Assembly (NCBI GenBank): GCA_016801845.1 | Contig: CM028928.1 | Location: 13,893,827 to 13,957,826, forward strand | DNA: 64,000 bases | Source: Polydactylus sextarius | Taxonomy: Eukaryota; Chordata; Actinopteri; Polynemidae | Direction: 5' to 3' | In this document: piece by piece, positions 51,158 through 64,000 of the stretch | How positions within the stretch are numbered: position 1 is the first letter of the stretch | Layout: each line of letters begins with the position of its first letter | The notes under the pieces: generated by a model | The model's input: the letters and a program-made list of their open reading frames with translations, nothing else | Databases searched by the model: none | Told to the model about the DNA's origin: nothing | Position numbers and translations under genes: made by a program

Positions 51158-54139
51158 GATTTTAAATGTCCATTTTAAATATTGAAGTACACAATGATGT
51201 CTGATATTCTCTATTATGGGTCTCAAATGTTTTCTTTGCATACTAAGGTTTACTATATTTAACCTACCATTCTTCTAAAAGTAGAATCCTTTGTTGTTTT
51301 GTCAGTATACAGTGAGTGTCACACTCTTCATAGTACTTTTGCGTCATACAAATCAAATTGACAAATGCCTGTGTATTATTTTCTGCGATATCCTGCAACT
51401 GCCATTAGCCACAATTTCCACTGTTTGTTGTGGTCTGGCAAGACTCAAGAGGCATTTGCTTGAAACAAACCGCACCATTTAAACCAGGCTGCCTAAGAGA
51501 CAATGAAGGGTTCTGCCCTACAATCAGGCACTGACATGACTCTTTTTACCCCTGATTGGATAAATGCATCTCTCGATTGGCTGTCACTGTCCAGCCTTTG
51601 CCTGAGGTTTCCAAATGGATAAACATGGTTGTTGCCAGGGAAAACATCTGATTTCTTCCTAACTATGCACTGAACAAGAAGTTCTGCTGTTTGCATAGGA
51701 ACATTTGTTATATTTGTGTTTTATGACCTGGCAGTTCTCTGGCAGAATAATATAATTTTGCTGTGTCTTACATAACAAATTCAAATTCCATTTTGTTGTG
51801 TAGGCTGAAGTGACCAAAGCCCCCTAAAGAATTAAACCTCACACCAATTGGAACCTGGAAACTGGACAGAATCACTTTGCTTTGCTGGCCTAACCAACCA
51901 ATGCAGCATCCATCTTCAGAGGTTTTGCATTTCTTACAATGTGTCATTACTCATGAAAAAATGTTGTCATTATTACTATGACCATGTATCATTTTTGGCG
52001 AAGGAAGGCTTTGCTGATTGATCAAACGGATGCATGTCTGTTTGCCTTAAGGTAAATCCATGATTGTTTTAACATAAATTAAGGTGGATAAAACTATTCA
52101 AAGATCAATTAAATTTGTTACAGAATTACATTAACGGCCTGAACTGTACTGTACACAGTTCAGTAAAGGGAACCTATTAGCAGTGATTATAACTGTTCTA
52201 AAACAGCTGCTATAAATACCAATACCAGAAATACCAATTCAATTTCACACCTACTGTGATATGTTCAGAGACGCTTTCACTCCTGTGGCAACAATCCTAT
52301 GTCAACATTAAAAGAAAAGAAAAGAAAAATATTTTCACTCAATTCTAAGTCTGCCTCATAAATTATTTGCTTTCACCAATGGCTTATGCTCACAAGGAGA
52401 GCTTTTTCCCCGCCCCATCTTTCTCAGCCTAATCTGTGCAATGGTAAAGTTGAGTCGCCACAGTAGGGGTTTGCTGGTACACTGAGGTAAATAAACTCCA
52501 GTTTTCTGCTAGCCTCAGAAACACAAACAGTATTTGTGTCCTGATCTCCTGTGGCCCCCTGAAAAAAAACTAAAATTATTGTTTATTATGTTGTTTTCTT
52601 CCAGTACATAGCCAAACAACTCAGTAGTTAAAATGTAAATAATTAAGTAGGGATAGCAATTTACAAAGCCCTGATATGACTTAGGATCTGTGGCAGGTGT
52701 TAGTGCCCTTCACACATCCTTGATGTTAAGGCAATTTCTAGATGTAAATTTTGTCCTGTTACATATAACAGGTTGCATACCTTGTATTTTCATTATTCCT
52801 GGTATGAAATGTTGTTCCTCTGCATAGGGTGATATACTTTGAAGCACAGGATTAATTCATGTCATAACAGCTGTAGCAAAACATCAATAAACTGCCAAGC
52901 AAAGAAAAAGCAGGTTTTAACTGAGAATGAAAGAAATTGGCACAGACCAATAGAAGCAACAAATATGTCATCTGTCTGTGAAGATTTGGAGAACCTCCAT
53001 GAAGTGGCTTATAATTATATTCCACGTGTCATGACAGACAAGTAGATAAACAACACTCTTTCAATTTGTATTGAATCAGTCACAGGCACTGATTGGAAAG
53101 AGTGTTTCATAAATGTAATTGCCTCTTTGATTCTGATCATTGATCTAAATCTGAACAATTGTCTATGAAACAGAAAAAATATCAGTGTATGAAAATGCAT
53201 TTGATCAGGCTTGATTACCATATCAATATAAAATATCATGGCATTGATGAATTTCAATAGTGTAACAATTCAATTCAAAAGAAAATGACTGATACCTCCT
53301 AAGAACAGACAATGTCCACAGTGTCTAATTTCATTTGCAGTTAATTTCCACAATAGAACTGAATGAAAATGTAATTTCATAGTTTTCAATGTGACTTAAG
53401 AAGTCATTAGAGAAGAGGGTGTGGGTGGGGGAGGGAGCCAACAGCCTCAGTGACATGCCCTACATTTCCTATATGGACACTCTGTCCAGGGGCACCTAGC
53501 CGACAAATACATCACCAGCCGGTCTGAGAAGACATTAGTTGACAATGATATTTGTAATGCAACACTTATGGGAGAGGTATTTCTCATTTTCTGACAGAGC
53601 GAGGAAGGATGAATGTAGTAAACAGTGTCTCCTGAGGATAATTTGACCTCTGAAAAGAAAGGCCATTTATTTGCCTCAGTTTAATAATACAAATACGATT
53701 GTATTTTATGAAAAAGTACTGCAGCAGCCAGGCTTTTGTGTAACGGTCGAACAGTCAAATAATGTCAGCACTGTTAGCTTTGCATCGAGCAACATCAGGA
53801 TAGTAAGATTAACAAGGTAAATATGCACTGTCTAGCACTGCTTTTGACAGATAGTTTCAGTGTCTGATGAATCCATATTTTTTTCACCTTTTCTGCATTT
53901 TACTAAGAATTTGGAAGCAGAAGAAGTGTGATAAGTGATGAATAACCAATTAACAGATTGGGGATTACTGCTGTATAGTAAAACTCACCGTAAATGCAAA
54001 ATCCTGATGGTTAGACAGTGAAATAAGTCCAACAGGGATGAAAAACAGACTCAAAATCTGAAGCAACATTATTTATTCCAGGGGGTTATTGGTTAATGCT
54101 CAGGTATTTCAGAAAAAAATACATTTTAGCCACTAGTGT

Positions 54140-54395
54140 GCAATATTACTATTCTCAGGAAAGCTTGCTTGCTTTACTTCTGTTTCTTTTTACTAGCAAG
54201 CTAGCACATCTCGTCAATTTCCAATAGCAAATCACAGTAACATCCAGTCTGCCCTGCAGCGCTGCTCAGAGGATATATTATAACCTCTTGTCTTGTAAAT
54301 ACAACGGTGGAGGAACCTGGCAAGCAACCACTATCCACTCTGAGGCAAAAACCACAGAGAAAACTTACATATAGCAACATTAAAGCTCAGTTTCT
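54140..54395. mobile_element. possible eroded non-autonomous DNA transposon
   Basis: Contains AGCAAGCTAGCACATC near 54196 and ends with AAAACTTACATATAGCAACATTAAAG near 54370. The latter resembles the terminal word TTACATATAGCACCTTTAA seen at ends of hAT-like miniature elements in fish. No complementary 5' end was found, so the assignment is weak. Confidence 0.25.
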
Positions 54396-54953
54396 GTCTC
54401 TTTCTCACTCTCTACAATATGGTCTCTTTAAGATAAGATTAAATCTATAGAAAGCATGTAATTGATGTTTCAGTGTGTTAAGATGCAGATGTTTTTTAAT
54501 CTAAAACTCAAATATATACTACAATGTGATTAGTATTTTACACTCTTGAAACTCATTATATTAATGTTTTCATTGGATGGTGCTGTGGTTTTCTTGCCCC
54601 TGGAATGTCACATGGACAACCATGGGTTTAGAGAAAATGTAACCCTCTGTAAGGTAGCTTAGATGTGCTCCACTCATAATTGCATTTGCTCCAACAGCCC
54701 ATAAAGTTAATATCTACCCCTTTCTGGTGCACTTTAAAGCCCTGACTGTACCCTAAACCTTATCAGAAGCTCTGAAATGAAATTCACCTATATCATACCT
54801 CTAAGGCCTTAGAGCCTCTTAAGTGCATCTAAAATCCAGCACAGGAATAGGACTCCTCTCTCACACTTAGCTCTTGATTGGTAAATTGGAATCAAAAGCC
54901 AAAATGGGGTAAGCATTAATTAGGTATTAACTTGCATTTAGATCATCAGTAAC

Positions 54954-55015
54954 TACAGACAAGTAAGCATTTATGAACAGTACATATACAATTTATAAAT
55001 GCTTGCTTGTCCGTA
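54954..55015. repeat. 62-nt hairpin, 17-bp near-perfect stem, 20-nt loop
   Basis: GACAAGTAAGCATTTAT (54958-54974) pairs with ATAAATGCTTGCTTGTC (54995-55011) at 16 of 17 positions, and the exception becomes G-U in RNA. After one mismatch, three further pairs (54954-54956 with 55013-55015) extend the stem. The size and loop resemble a microRNA precursor, though a small palindromic transposon is as likely. No known mature microRNA was recognised in the arms. Confidence 0.75.
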
Positions 55016-56559
55016 AAATTCGACCATTGACAGCTTGTGAGCCCATAATGGAATCTTTAGCAGTGTTATCAGAGATATTCTTTGAAGAACAGTACAGCCT
55101 AAGGGAATTTCTGCACTTTTAGTATGAAGCCTCCCATCTAAAGAATTCAATAGATTTTTTTTCTTTTTTATCAGGTGAGAGTGCACCTTTCCTGACTCAG
55201 CATATTTAAAAATCTCAATTTTTCAAGGTGTCTGAGATTAACCTGGGAGTTCTGTCACTGTCATGTATCAAACAAAATTTTGACACAACCCGTCTTTGTC
55301 AACAAGCAAAGTGTCTAAGCAGATTCATTTCCCATGTGACAAAGACTTGGATCTGTGCCCAAAACAAGCTAATTTTCCAACACAACATCTTCAAATGAAG
55401 AGGAAAAGCCTTTCATTTATTCCCTGCCCAAAGACACTTATTAATCAGCCACAATATGAGTTTGAGTCTTTGTATATCTGTTTGTACAACCCTAGCGAGT
55501 TATGCAAATAGAATAAAGTTTGAATTAATTTTAATGAGTGCGTAACAAAAGGGCCAGAGCTAATTAGCCATATTCTTTCTCTTTGAAAAATGGGTAACAC
55601 TGACCCCCCGTTGAATATCAAACAAAGCCAAGAACATTAGAATATTCATTATAAAACATATTTATGTAACACTGTGAGGTTTATGTGACCGTGGGTCCCA
55701 TGAGAGGAGGAGGCAGATCGTAAGGTGGAAATATATAGTTTAAGCTTCAAAGCACAAAAAAGGTATATTGTATTAATTCATTCTGCTGCCTGCAGGGACT
55801 AAAGGAAGCATAGTGGCATTATGTGCTTATATTTTCTCCATCACTACCTCAGCTTTTGTCCCCAGTAATTTCCATTTTGAAGTTTAGGTGCTGCTGTAAA
55901 AATGTTCCCTGTGTAATAGACAGAAATAGATGAAAATAGAGGAATGTGTATGTGTCTTTTATGTTTTTTTTTTTTTTTTAATCCACAAAGCATTTTTTGT
56001 TTCTTGTGTCCTTGAGCTGTGTAACAACATGGGATGCTACAATTGCTTAAGAAGATGTATGGTTCTACCAGAGTACTATACGATCTGCTCTAGTCATTAA
56101 GGACACAACAGGATAGGATTTCTAATAATGAATGCAAGGACACGGACAAGAGGAAACCATTAACACTGTGAAGAAGAATCTTATACCAAAGGTGAGACCA
56201 GTGTCATGTTGTTAATAGCTACAATTATCCATCAACGAGCAAATGAGCCATCAACATTTACTGCTAGTTCTCAATCACACAAATCAGCCCTGATTGCTGT
56301 GCCACCGAGGAACAAGCTCTCTGCCACCTTAAGATCTGCTCTAATGCCAGGTACCATTTCTTTCATCCCCATGTCTGCCATTCGCACAGTCATTAACCTT
56401 TGTTGTACCAGTCTTAACAGTTGCTGGAAGTTGTATCACATCTGGTGAGACATCTTAAAAGAAATCATGTTGAAACACATAAAAAAGGACTTGGAAAAAA
56501 TAAGTCTAAAACAAAATTGTTGAGGTTCAGTTTTATTAAATACTCACAAGCCTAATAAC
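55016..56559. other. gene-less stretch
   Basis: Nothing recognisable apart from a T run near 55966-55979. An 80-codon frame at 56206-56448 has no identifiable domain. Confidence 0.6.
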
Positions 56560-56792
56560 TGATTTCAAATTTCTGTGAGCACTGACATGCAAAAGCACCA
56601 ACAATTGTAACATTTTCTCATTAGCAAGTGGGCTGATTTACTCCCTGCCATGCCATAGGAGCTATTTATGAGCTTTGCTGTTGCTTACTAGTACAGCATT
56701 AGCATTGACACCTACTTATTTACTAATATAGCAGTGATGCAGCCATGTCCAGTGGTGAAGAAAGCTTACAAATAGCACCTTTAACAAGCTGC
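56560..56792. mobile_element. possible eroded non-autonomous DNA transposon
   Basis: Ends with GCTTACAAATAGCACCTTTAAC near 56764-56785, the same terminal wording as in the putative elements near 54395 and 60715. It also contains ACAGCATTAGCATTG near 56693. The 5' boundary is a guess. Confidence 0.28.
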
Positions 56793-59639
56793 TACTATCA
56801 GTTTCTACTGATTAGTCTGTAAATCAGGTCTGTGTTGATTGCCACAAATAAGCTTGGTAAATTAACAACTGGCAAAATTTTGAATATGTATTTAGTTAGA
56901 CAGTAGATATATTGTAGGAAAAAACAACAGATCCAGACCAGAACTGAGACCCAAACCTAGCTCAAGTCTTCCTGTAATGAAAGGAGCAATAATTGGATTA
57001 GGTCTCTCGCTACATAAGGAGAGAAGATTTGTGCTTATTGGCTAAAGGTCCAGCCACACCAGAAAGTGAACTAGCAAAATCCATATGTACTTCTTTGCCA
57101 AATAGGCAGTGCTACAAACTAAGTGATGTAGGGACTATTTGCGAAGCAAGTTGGCAAAGTAACAGCTACTGTAATACACTAGGAAGCTGGGGACATAATC
57201 TGTCTCCTCTAATCTTTCTCCTCCAGAGAGAAGGTAAAATAAAAGTGGACCAACACAGCTAATAAACTCAGATAGCTGTATAGCTTTATTTCAGACTCTT
57301 GGTTTTGATTTTTTCTGATTCCGCATTCAATGTCAGATTATCAACACAGCTTTGTGTTGATTAATGATTCAAATCCGTGATTCAACTCAAAAGAATCTTA
57401 CATTCTCTTAAGTTTACATAATTTCTTTCCCTTTGTTTGGAGTTGCAGCTTTACCAATGTTAATTAAATGCTGGGGGTGTGTGCCTATGGAAGCTTTAGT
57501 GTTGTCCCTCAAGTGTCAAAGTGGATAAAAGTGTCTACCTGTAATGTGGTTTGTAATGTGAGGAGGAGGAAAAAATGAGCAAATCCCCAAATGTATAAAG
57601 GGATAAAAATAATAATGATATAATAAAGGGTTTGGTTCATTGACCTCTGTCACTGAATGGTTTCAACTCCCTCTTCTTCACCCCGCTGGTTTCTTCCCCG
57701 ACTCCCATTTCTGTCTAATATCCAAAACAGTTTTATTTAGTCATTTCGTCGTTAAGTACAGGCAGTATAAAATGTGATGCATTGTATAATCTGTTTGTGT
57801 TAAATCACTCATTACGTGTTTGCCTTGCTCCACCAATAAAAAAGAAAGAAAGAGAAAAGAACTGTTTCTAATTAGAAGCATTGCCGTGCCTTATGTAAAT
57901 GAATGCTAGTTGATCAGTCAATGAGTCAGGTTTGAAACTACTGTTATTCTGCCAGATGTCAACAAAGGTCTTGAATGGATTTGACTAGTCCGTTGCCTTT
58001 TCATGATACTAAGCTCTGAAGACAGAATTATTTTGAGGTCTATGACAAAAAATATTGTATCATATAATATAATTAATAGAGCCAATAGATGTCAGTACGA
58101 TCCTATACAGTCGTATCAGATGTTTCTTAGAGCATGAAAGGAACATTTGGGGGAAAAAATCCATAAGAAAATCACCCAATACTCCTCACAGCAAAGCTTC
58201 TCAAGTGCTGAGGACCTGATGACTACCAGAGTGGGTATTAAATGGCCTGAAGCCCTACCCCTATGTGCTAAAGAGTAGCATTGGCATGCTGCTCCCCTGG
58301 CATTTCCCCAGGCAAACCACTTTTGATTTGTATGGTTTATTCAAAAATGTACCATCAAACCTGAAAAAATTCTAATCATTACCTGCATGATTTGTTTTAC
58401 TCTTTGGAAAAACCTATATTTAAATGAAGATGCCCTATGCATTTATAGCAATCAAAGACCAACAACAGATGCCTCAGATGTTTTCATTTGTTCTATTAAA
58501 TGAAGAAATTCAAAGCTCAGTTCTCTTCATTCTCCATTTTCTTTATACAGAAATCAAACCTCAACATTATGCACAGTTAAAAACCACAGCTGATATAGTT
58601 CATATAAGAGACATGATGTCCTAATTCACACTAAATGTTAATGATCATGTGTGAAAAGATACATCATCAACTCCAAAACATACGGTAGATATAAATGAAT
58701 AAAACGTGGTAAATGATGGGCTTTGTATGAGAGAGGTGATGGGATTTTGGTATCCTGTGTTCAGCAAGTTTTGTTTACCCTTTCAGTACACAGAGGAGTT
58801 CACTGATCTGACACTTCCCACACCATCTGCCTATTCTCTGATTCTTTGAGACAAACAAAAGCAAAGATGTTCCTCTCAGTCTCGTGGTGGTTTATGAAAT
58901 GGCTTGCCAGAGATTTCCATTTGTGATTGGTATCATGGTAAAGCCACACACTGAATGCGGACCTCAGGCTCTGATGTCAAAGACATTTGCTTTCAAACAA
59001 AAATGATGCATTTCACTGGGAAAATTAATTATTATTATATCACCTTTTTTTGTTATAGACATGTTTTTCTCATCAGTGTTAGTTCCACTTACTTTTTATA
59101 CTAAAAATATCTGGTATTATTGAGAAACATCACAGGTACTGTCACAATCATCTTTCCTCATCCCTGATTCATTCTCTATAGAGTGGTACCATACATCAGT
59201 TACACAGATCATAAATAGGGTGCATTAAACCGGTCTTGTCTCAGGCTGGGGAAAGATAGGAAAAATGACAGAATTACAACATATTCACCATAGCTAAAAA
59301 TTTAATTGTTTATTCTTGTGTAAAAGCTTTAGCTTTATAGGACAGTGAGCTCTCCTCTGGTGATGTACATACATTATATATTCCTGCTCTATAATGCTCT
59401 CAGCCCGTCTTGTGTACAGTATTTGACCCTTTGTATAATCACATAATTGTTTAATGTCCCCAAGCCTCACTGCACAGTTGCATCACCTCCCCACATTAGT
59501 GCATGTAGTCTTGTATTTTAAACTAAATGTATATATAAGGGCCACCTTAGAATCATTCATGGAAACTTATCACAATGGCCACATATCTTTGTAGTATGTA
59601 TTTATAAAAAAGTAACAATTTTACCTCCATGATCACACC
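56793..59639. other. gene-less stretch
   Basis: No supported gene. AT-rich unique DNA, a GAAA-rich patch near 57841-57859 and no recognisable repeat family. Confidence 0.6.
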
Positions 59640-59910
59640 ATTGCTCAGAAACCTCCACTGGCTTCCTGCATTTCACAGATTCAACAACAAAGTTGTGCTC
59701 CTCACCTACAAGGCACTGCATGCCTCTGCTCTGGAATAAATCTCAGAATTCATCTCTCATTGCTGCCCCTCTCCTTCTCTCCATCCATCCAGCCCTGGAC
59801 CTTTGGATATTCCTAACACAAGGCTCTGTGTCTCCACGCTACCTCCCACATTCACAGCCACAAGCATATTGGATCTTGAAAACCTGTGTTTTTGCAGAAA
59901 GAGTTGACAT
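59640..59910 (+). mobile_element. L2/Rex-like LINE fragment, decayed
   Basis: The frame at 59656-59712 reads HWLPAFHRFNNKVVLLTYK, followed by ALHA, a stop codon, and then a stretch where SLHPS at 59779-59793 corresponds to the usual RSLRS-type motif of these LINEs. Near 59877 LENLCFCR recalls the C-terminal LKTYLFR motif. The first segment aligns with the same place in the ORF as the fragment at 10841-10897. The two scraps are thus independent copies, or widely diverged ones, of the same kind of element. Stops and a frame change show that it is dead. Confidence 0.75.
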
Positions 59911-60279
59911 ATGATTGAATTGTTTATGTGTCTATGCAGTATTTGTTTCAGCAGTATTAGTTTTGTTTTCTAGGTTTGATGTTTGCTAGAAGCAATGAAG
60001 ATTTACTTTCCAAAGACTTTTCAAATTCCTCTACGCTTCAATTAGCCTACTGGTTTCTTAAGAATGTCTCAATCTTTAAAGAACAGATCATAAATATATC
60101 AAAGCAAATTATCAAGTAAATCGATTTTAATTAATATCTAGATTTTACATTGTAGGTCAAGATATCCCAGGATATCCCCAAAGAGTTAACAGCAACTTAA
60201 TATGGGAGCCACATCAGGTATAAGAAAAATAAATGAATGATTTTATAAGAATGACAAACTGGACATGAGAAAATGTACT

Positions 60280-60720
60280 ATCTGTTGCAGTACTGCAATA
60301 CCCAAGATCCTATAGATAGCCAGAAGATACCTAGGATCCAATATGTAATTTTTCTCAACCATCAAATGTGGTAGCGGCAGTGGGTCATGGTGATGTTCAT
60401 CTGCTGAGAGCTTCATCCAGGTTGCCAGAATGGGAGTTAATTAATACACTCTCTGAAAAGTGCTATTGGATATTACAGTGACTTGCCCGCTGGTTAGCTA
60501 GCTAACTTCACTAAAGGCAAGAAAATGACAGAAATAGAAGCAAGACAAGAATTAAATTGGTGCTGCTTCACACCACTGCAGACAGCTCATGGCAACAAAA
60601 GAAAGGAGTTTGGTAACAAACAGTTCCGCTGTACTGGTGGGTAAGAAGCTGGTATTCCTAAGCTTGACTATGTAGCAAGAGCAAAAACATATCTTGTTTT
60701 ATAGCACCTTTAAGTGGACT
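60280..60720. mobile_element. possible non-autonomous DNA transposon with central palindrome
   Basis: A segment of about 0.44 kb that is GC-richer than its surroundings. It contains the perfect 14-bp palindrome GTTAGCTAGCTAAC (60493-60506) and ends with CTTGTTTTATAGCACCTTTAAG near 60693-60714, a typical terminal word of fish hAT-like miniature elements. No matching 5' terminal repeat was found, so it is truncated or misassigned. Confidence 0.3.
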
Positions 60721-63700
60721 AATGGGGAAATTGTTGTATGGTTTCACCAAGATTCTTTGTAAGAGAGGAGAAAGGAAGATCAGTGTTGTCCTCACTCTGT
60801 CATATCTGATGGATCTGTGGCTGTGTAGAAAGTTTTGCCCTAGTTTTGAAGTGAGGAGGTCCGGGGGTGAGGAGGAAAGGTTTGCCTCAGGCGTCTGCAG
60901 CTGTGTGATGGTCTGTTACTGGGAGTTTTTCCCAACCCACTGGGACAAAAACAACTCTCTGGTCAGTCTCAATCTTTGACCTACCTGGATGAGAGAAATC
61001 TGTTCAAAACCATTTCCTTTTTTTCTTTTTCTTTGATATACACCAAATATATATCTGTAATCTCTCATTCCAAAATCCCTCTACACTTGATTGGTTTGTT
61101 CCTTGTTTTTGTGTGTAGCAGACTAGCAATTATTAATATTTGTTGCTCTCCAGCATGACTCAGAGATGATATTTTATTGGAAGATCGATGCTTGTTTTCT
61201 TCAGTATAGTTCCAATTTCCTTTTTAGTCATGGAGGGACTCAAACAGATACAGACATGCATTAAACCTGTTGTCCTAACACATTATTTTTGCTAAAATAG
61301 AATAGGAAAAAGACAGCCTCGGTTTTGAATGAGCATACAATACTCTTTCCAAGGTCTGTTAATTATTTTTTTTTTTTACTTTTACCCCTGCTTTTGACAG
61401 CAATTGCCTTGACATAGATAGATTTCTTTTCACAAGTGTTGTTACAGAGTTTGGGTGTTTTTCTGGAGGGTGGAGGGGTTGTAAAAGAAAACTTTGCTAT
61501 TTCACAATGGGCTTTGAAACACAATGTTCCAAACAATATGACATCTATTTTCTGTGAAACCATTGCTTGGAGGAATGATGGTATTTTGTAGAGTTTTATT
61601 TATTTTTCCACTCACCAAATGATTAAAGGTTATAACAGCCATAACACTTTTCATGGATAAAGAATATTAACAGCTTTTCAAACACCATGTTGTCATGATG
61701 ACTTAAAAATGACAAATATAACAGTCACACCCCTCCATTATCATTTGTGATGATGCCAACATCCATTTTCTTTAGCTGCTCCCATATGGAGAATTTACTT
61801 TTTGAAAGTGAACATCCACTTAACACCACTGTGCAGTGTTTAAGGCAGCATTTAAGTGGTTTGTTTGTGTACACTCAAAAATAGATAGTGGGTGTATAGT
61901 GACACACTTCCATTTAACTACACAACAGCACAAAGCTTCAGTTGTGTTCGCCTACCTTTAATATTTATAATTCCTTTCATATATCTTTTCCACGTCATAA
62001 TTTCCCTATGAAAGCAACCAAGGAGACATGTTTTGTAAAGATCCATTAATAATACATTATCACTCAGCAAACTAGAGGGAAATGTAATGTACCTTGACCA
62101 TTTTTAAAGCTTATTTAATTGTTAAATATTTAAGATGCATATCCTCCTAACATAAGGTTGTGTCACTGAACTGACACGATGCTGCTGCTGTGACAGCGCT
62201 TGCTTTGCAGTCTGTTCTAGCATCTGCCAGCATATTTGATAGCACATCAGAGAACACAGTAAATAGTGATAGAAACAGCCATCTCCTCAACACTATATTT
62301 TTATAGATTTATCCCAATTTAGATGCTACTTGTCATACATATTAAAGTATGGCAATCATTTACTGTGGTGTCAGGTGAAGACACCTTGTAAGAACTAAGG
62401 TATCTATTGTTTTATGACTGCCTTGACCACTTCAGGAATATAGCCCCTATTAGTTGAAAACAACTCCCACTCCTTTTGTGACAACACTATAGCACTGTTG
62501 TGCAATATGTGTCATCTATGATAATATTTAAGTTGTTATTTAAACAATGTTTAAGCTGACATTATCGAGGAGGTCACTTAAAAACAGAGTCCATATGCAT
62601 TCACTGTCTCATGTAGCCTAGTGGGGGACATATACGCTCAAAGCATGAGAGTGCATACATTGTGTTGGTACAGTGGAGAAATGCATAGTTACCACACCAC
62701 CACTTAACACAGACCAAGGTTAAAAATGAGTGAACAAACAGTGCCAGGAGGAAAGATACAGAGAGCACCAGCCTCATGATGTACATTGTTAGATTTAATT
62801 GCCAGGCGTGGATCATCCTTACTCAGATGGAGGTAGTTTGGCTTTAAAATGACAGAAAAGAATCTGCAAACTATGATGGAGTACTGATTCTGTCACAGAC
62901 TGTTCCACAACTGGTTCCACCACCTGCAAACTAACGATCACACAGAGGATAAGTAGAATATGAATAGTTTTGGGACTCATCTGTCCATTGCCTAAACCAG
63001 GCAAGGTATTCAGATTACAAAGGCACTCCACAAACTTTAGCAGAATCATTCTGCAATAAAAAGTGCCTTATGACAAGAAAGGCAAGCAGTGTCAACACAA
63101 AACAAATCCTGTCACCGATTACATCACAACAGAAATGCTTCCAATTTAAGTGAGAGAAATGGTTTCAGACAACTTCTCAATCTTCATATCAGAACTCCAC
63201 ACTGCCTGGCAAAAATATTTCAGTCAAACAGCTAAAATACCCAAATTGTAAGATTTACATCACCAAACCCTGTATCCCCACAGACAAACCTACAATTATT
63301 CAATTTAGTGTTTTTAGGTGTGATAGCTTTAATGATAACCTGAAAAGAAAAGGAAATAATGATTCCAACAGTTTAACAGTAAATAGTATTACAAGTCTTT
63401 TAACATGCACAGGGGAGTAGTCAGCTATTATTAAATAGTGGGAAGCTGTATAATTACAATCTTATAGAAAATCATTTGTTGTATTAAAAAAAATGTTTGA
63501 TACTTGTAGAAATAAGTTGGATACATATGTGGGAGTCATATGTTTGTGTGTGAGTGATTACAAATATAATTTAAGCATCAGAAACAACCACTTAAACATC
63601 CAGCTAAATTTCACATTGGCGTAAGCACATCCTCTAAATTGTGATATGTCTAAATAAAGCATCACATCTGATAATAGTGCACTGGTATTTGACAGTCAAC

Positions 63701-64000
63701 TATTTCTCTCATACTGACTGCTTGAAGCTGCTGCAATATCAGAAAAACTGTATTTGACTCTGTCAATGATTTTCATTCATGATATGAGTATAAAACAAGT
63801 TTATCTTTCCTTGTCCCTTGTATTTTTTTCTTCTGAGGGAATTTTATCATCAGGGATATGATCTCTATTGGAGAACTTAGATGCCTGGAGGGGGCACCAT
63901 GATCAAGGATAATTTGATCCTTATTTGGTTAACTATTTTGTGAATGACCACTAACAGCAAAAGCACAGAGCATGCACTAGGAAATAAATCAGTACAAGAT
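60721..64000. other. gene-less stretch to the window end
   Basis: No supported gene. AT-rich unique DNA with short T and A runs. Open frames at 60722-60979 and 62601-62816 have no recognisable domain and no splice context. Confidence 0.6.

Larger units (their letters stand above)
47527..54130. other. gene-less stretch with simple repeats and candidate regulatory blocks
   Basis: No supported gene. It contains (CA)n at 48727-48746, (AT)n at 51108-51154, the 9-bp-arm hairpin CTGAACTGT/ACAGTTCAG at 52139-52163 and a GAAAA repeat near 52312-52330. Two balanced unique blocks (50860-51000 and 53400-53680) are repeat-free and could be conserved non-coding DNA. Confidence 0.5.

Overview
This 64 kb window looks like nuclear DNA of a teleost fish, probably a spiny-rayed (percomorph-type) species. 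It is AT-rich, full of microsatellites and poly-A/T tracts, and carries interspersed repeats that I recognise as typical of teleost genomes: truncated SINE-like elements with GGAT tails, tRNA-derived SINEs with box A and box B remnants, two L2/Rex-like LINE fragments, and a repeat carrying nuclear-receptor half-sites. The species assignment rests on remembered repeat sequences, not on a database search.

No protein-coding gene can be supported anywhere in the window. No open frame exceeds about 165 codons. The longer ones lack recognisable domains, cross interspersed repeats, or translate microsatellites into Tyr-Ile or Cys-Val runs. The window is therefore intergenic, or lies inside a very long intron. 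Two short stretches deserve a coding check but are not called as genes: 6158-6424, a signal-peptide-like leader, a CC pair and a consensus splice donor, with no ATG; and 43986-44289, a GC-richer island with two overlapping short open frames.

Layout. 1-10.7 kb: unique AT-rich DNA with (AG)n, (TG)n and (AT)n(AC)n tracts, a 13-bp-arm palindrome and a repeated-motif hairpin. 10.7-20 kb: an L2-like LINE scrap, a 36-nt poly-A and homeodomain-core-rich unique DNA near 15.2-16.3 kb. 20.2-21.6 kb: a 1.27 kb inverted-repeat structure whose right arm is bounded by AT microsatellites on both sides. 22-30 kb: a tRNA-derived SINE and unique DNA. 30.4-32.1 kb: two copies of one SINE-like subfamily, the second with an 11-bp target-site duplication. 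33-35.6 kb: unique DNA followed by a stretch with a 94-bp-spaced duplication. 37.0-37.6 kb: a repeat with a perfect consensus estrogen-response element, then a 181-bp AT/GT/AC compound microsatellite. 41.5-46.1 kb: a probable solo LTR and three further SINE-type copies. 47-64 kb: hairpins, three eroded candidate DNA-transposon ends and a second LINE scrap.

There are no genes acting together here. What the window offers is a record of transposon insertion and decay, plus several unique blocks that may be regulatory (conserved non-coding) DNA. I found no convincing previously undescribed biological system.
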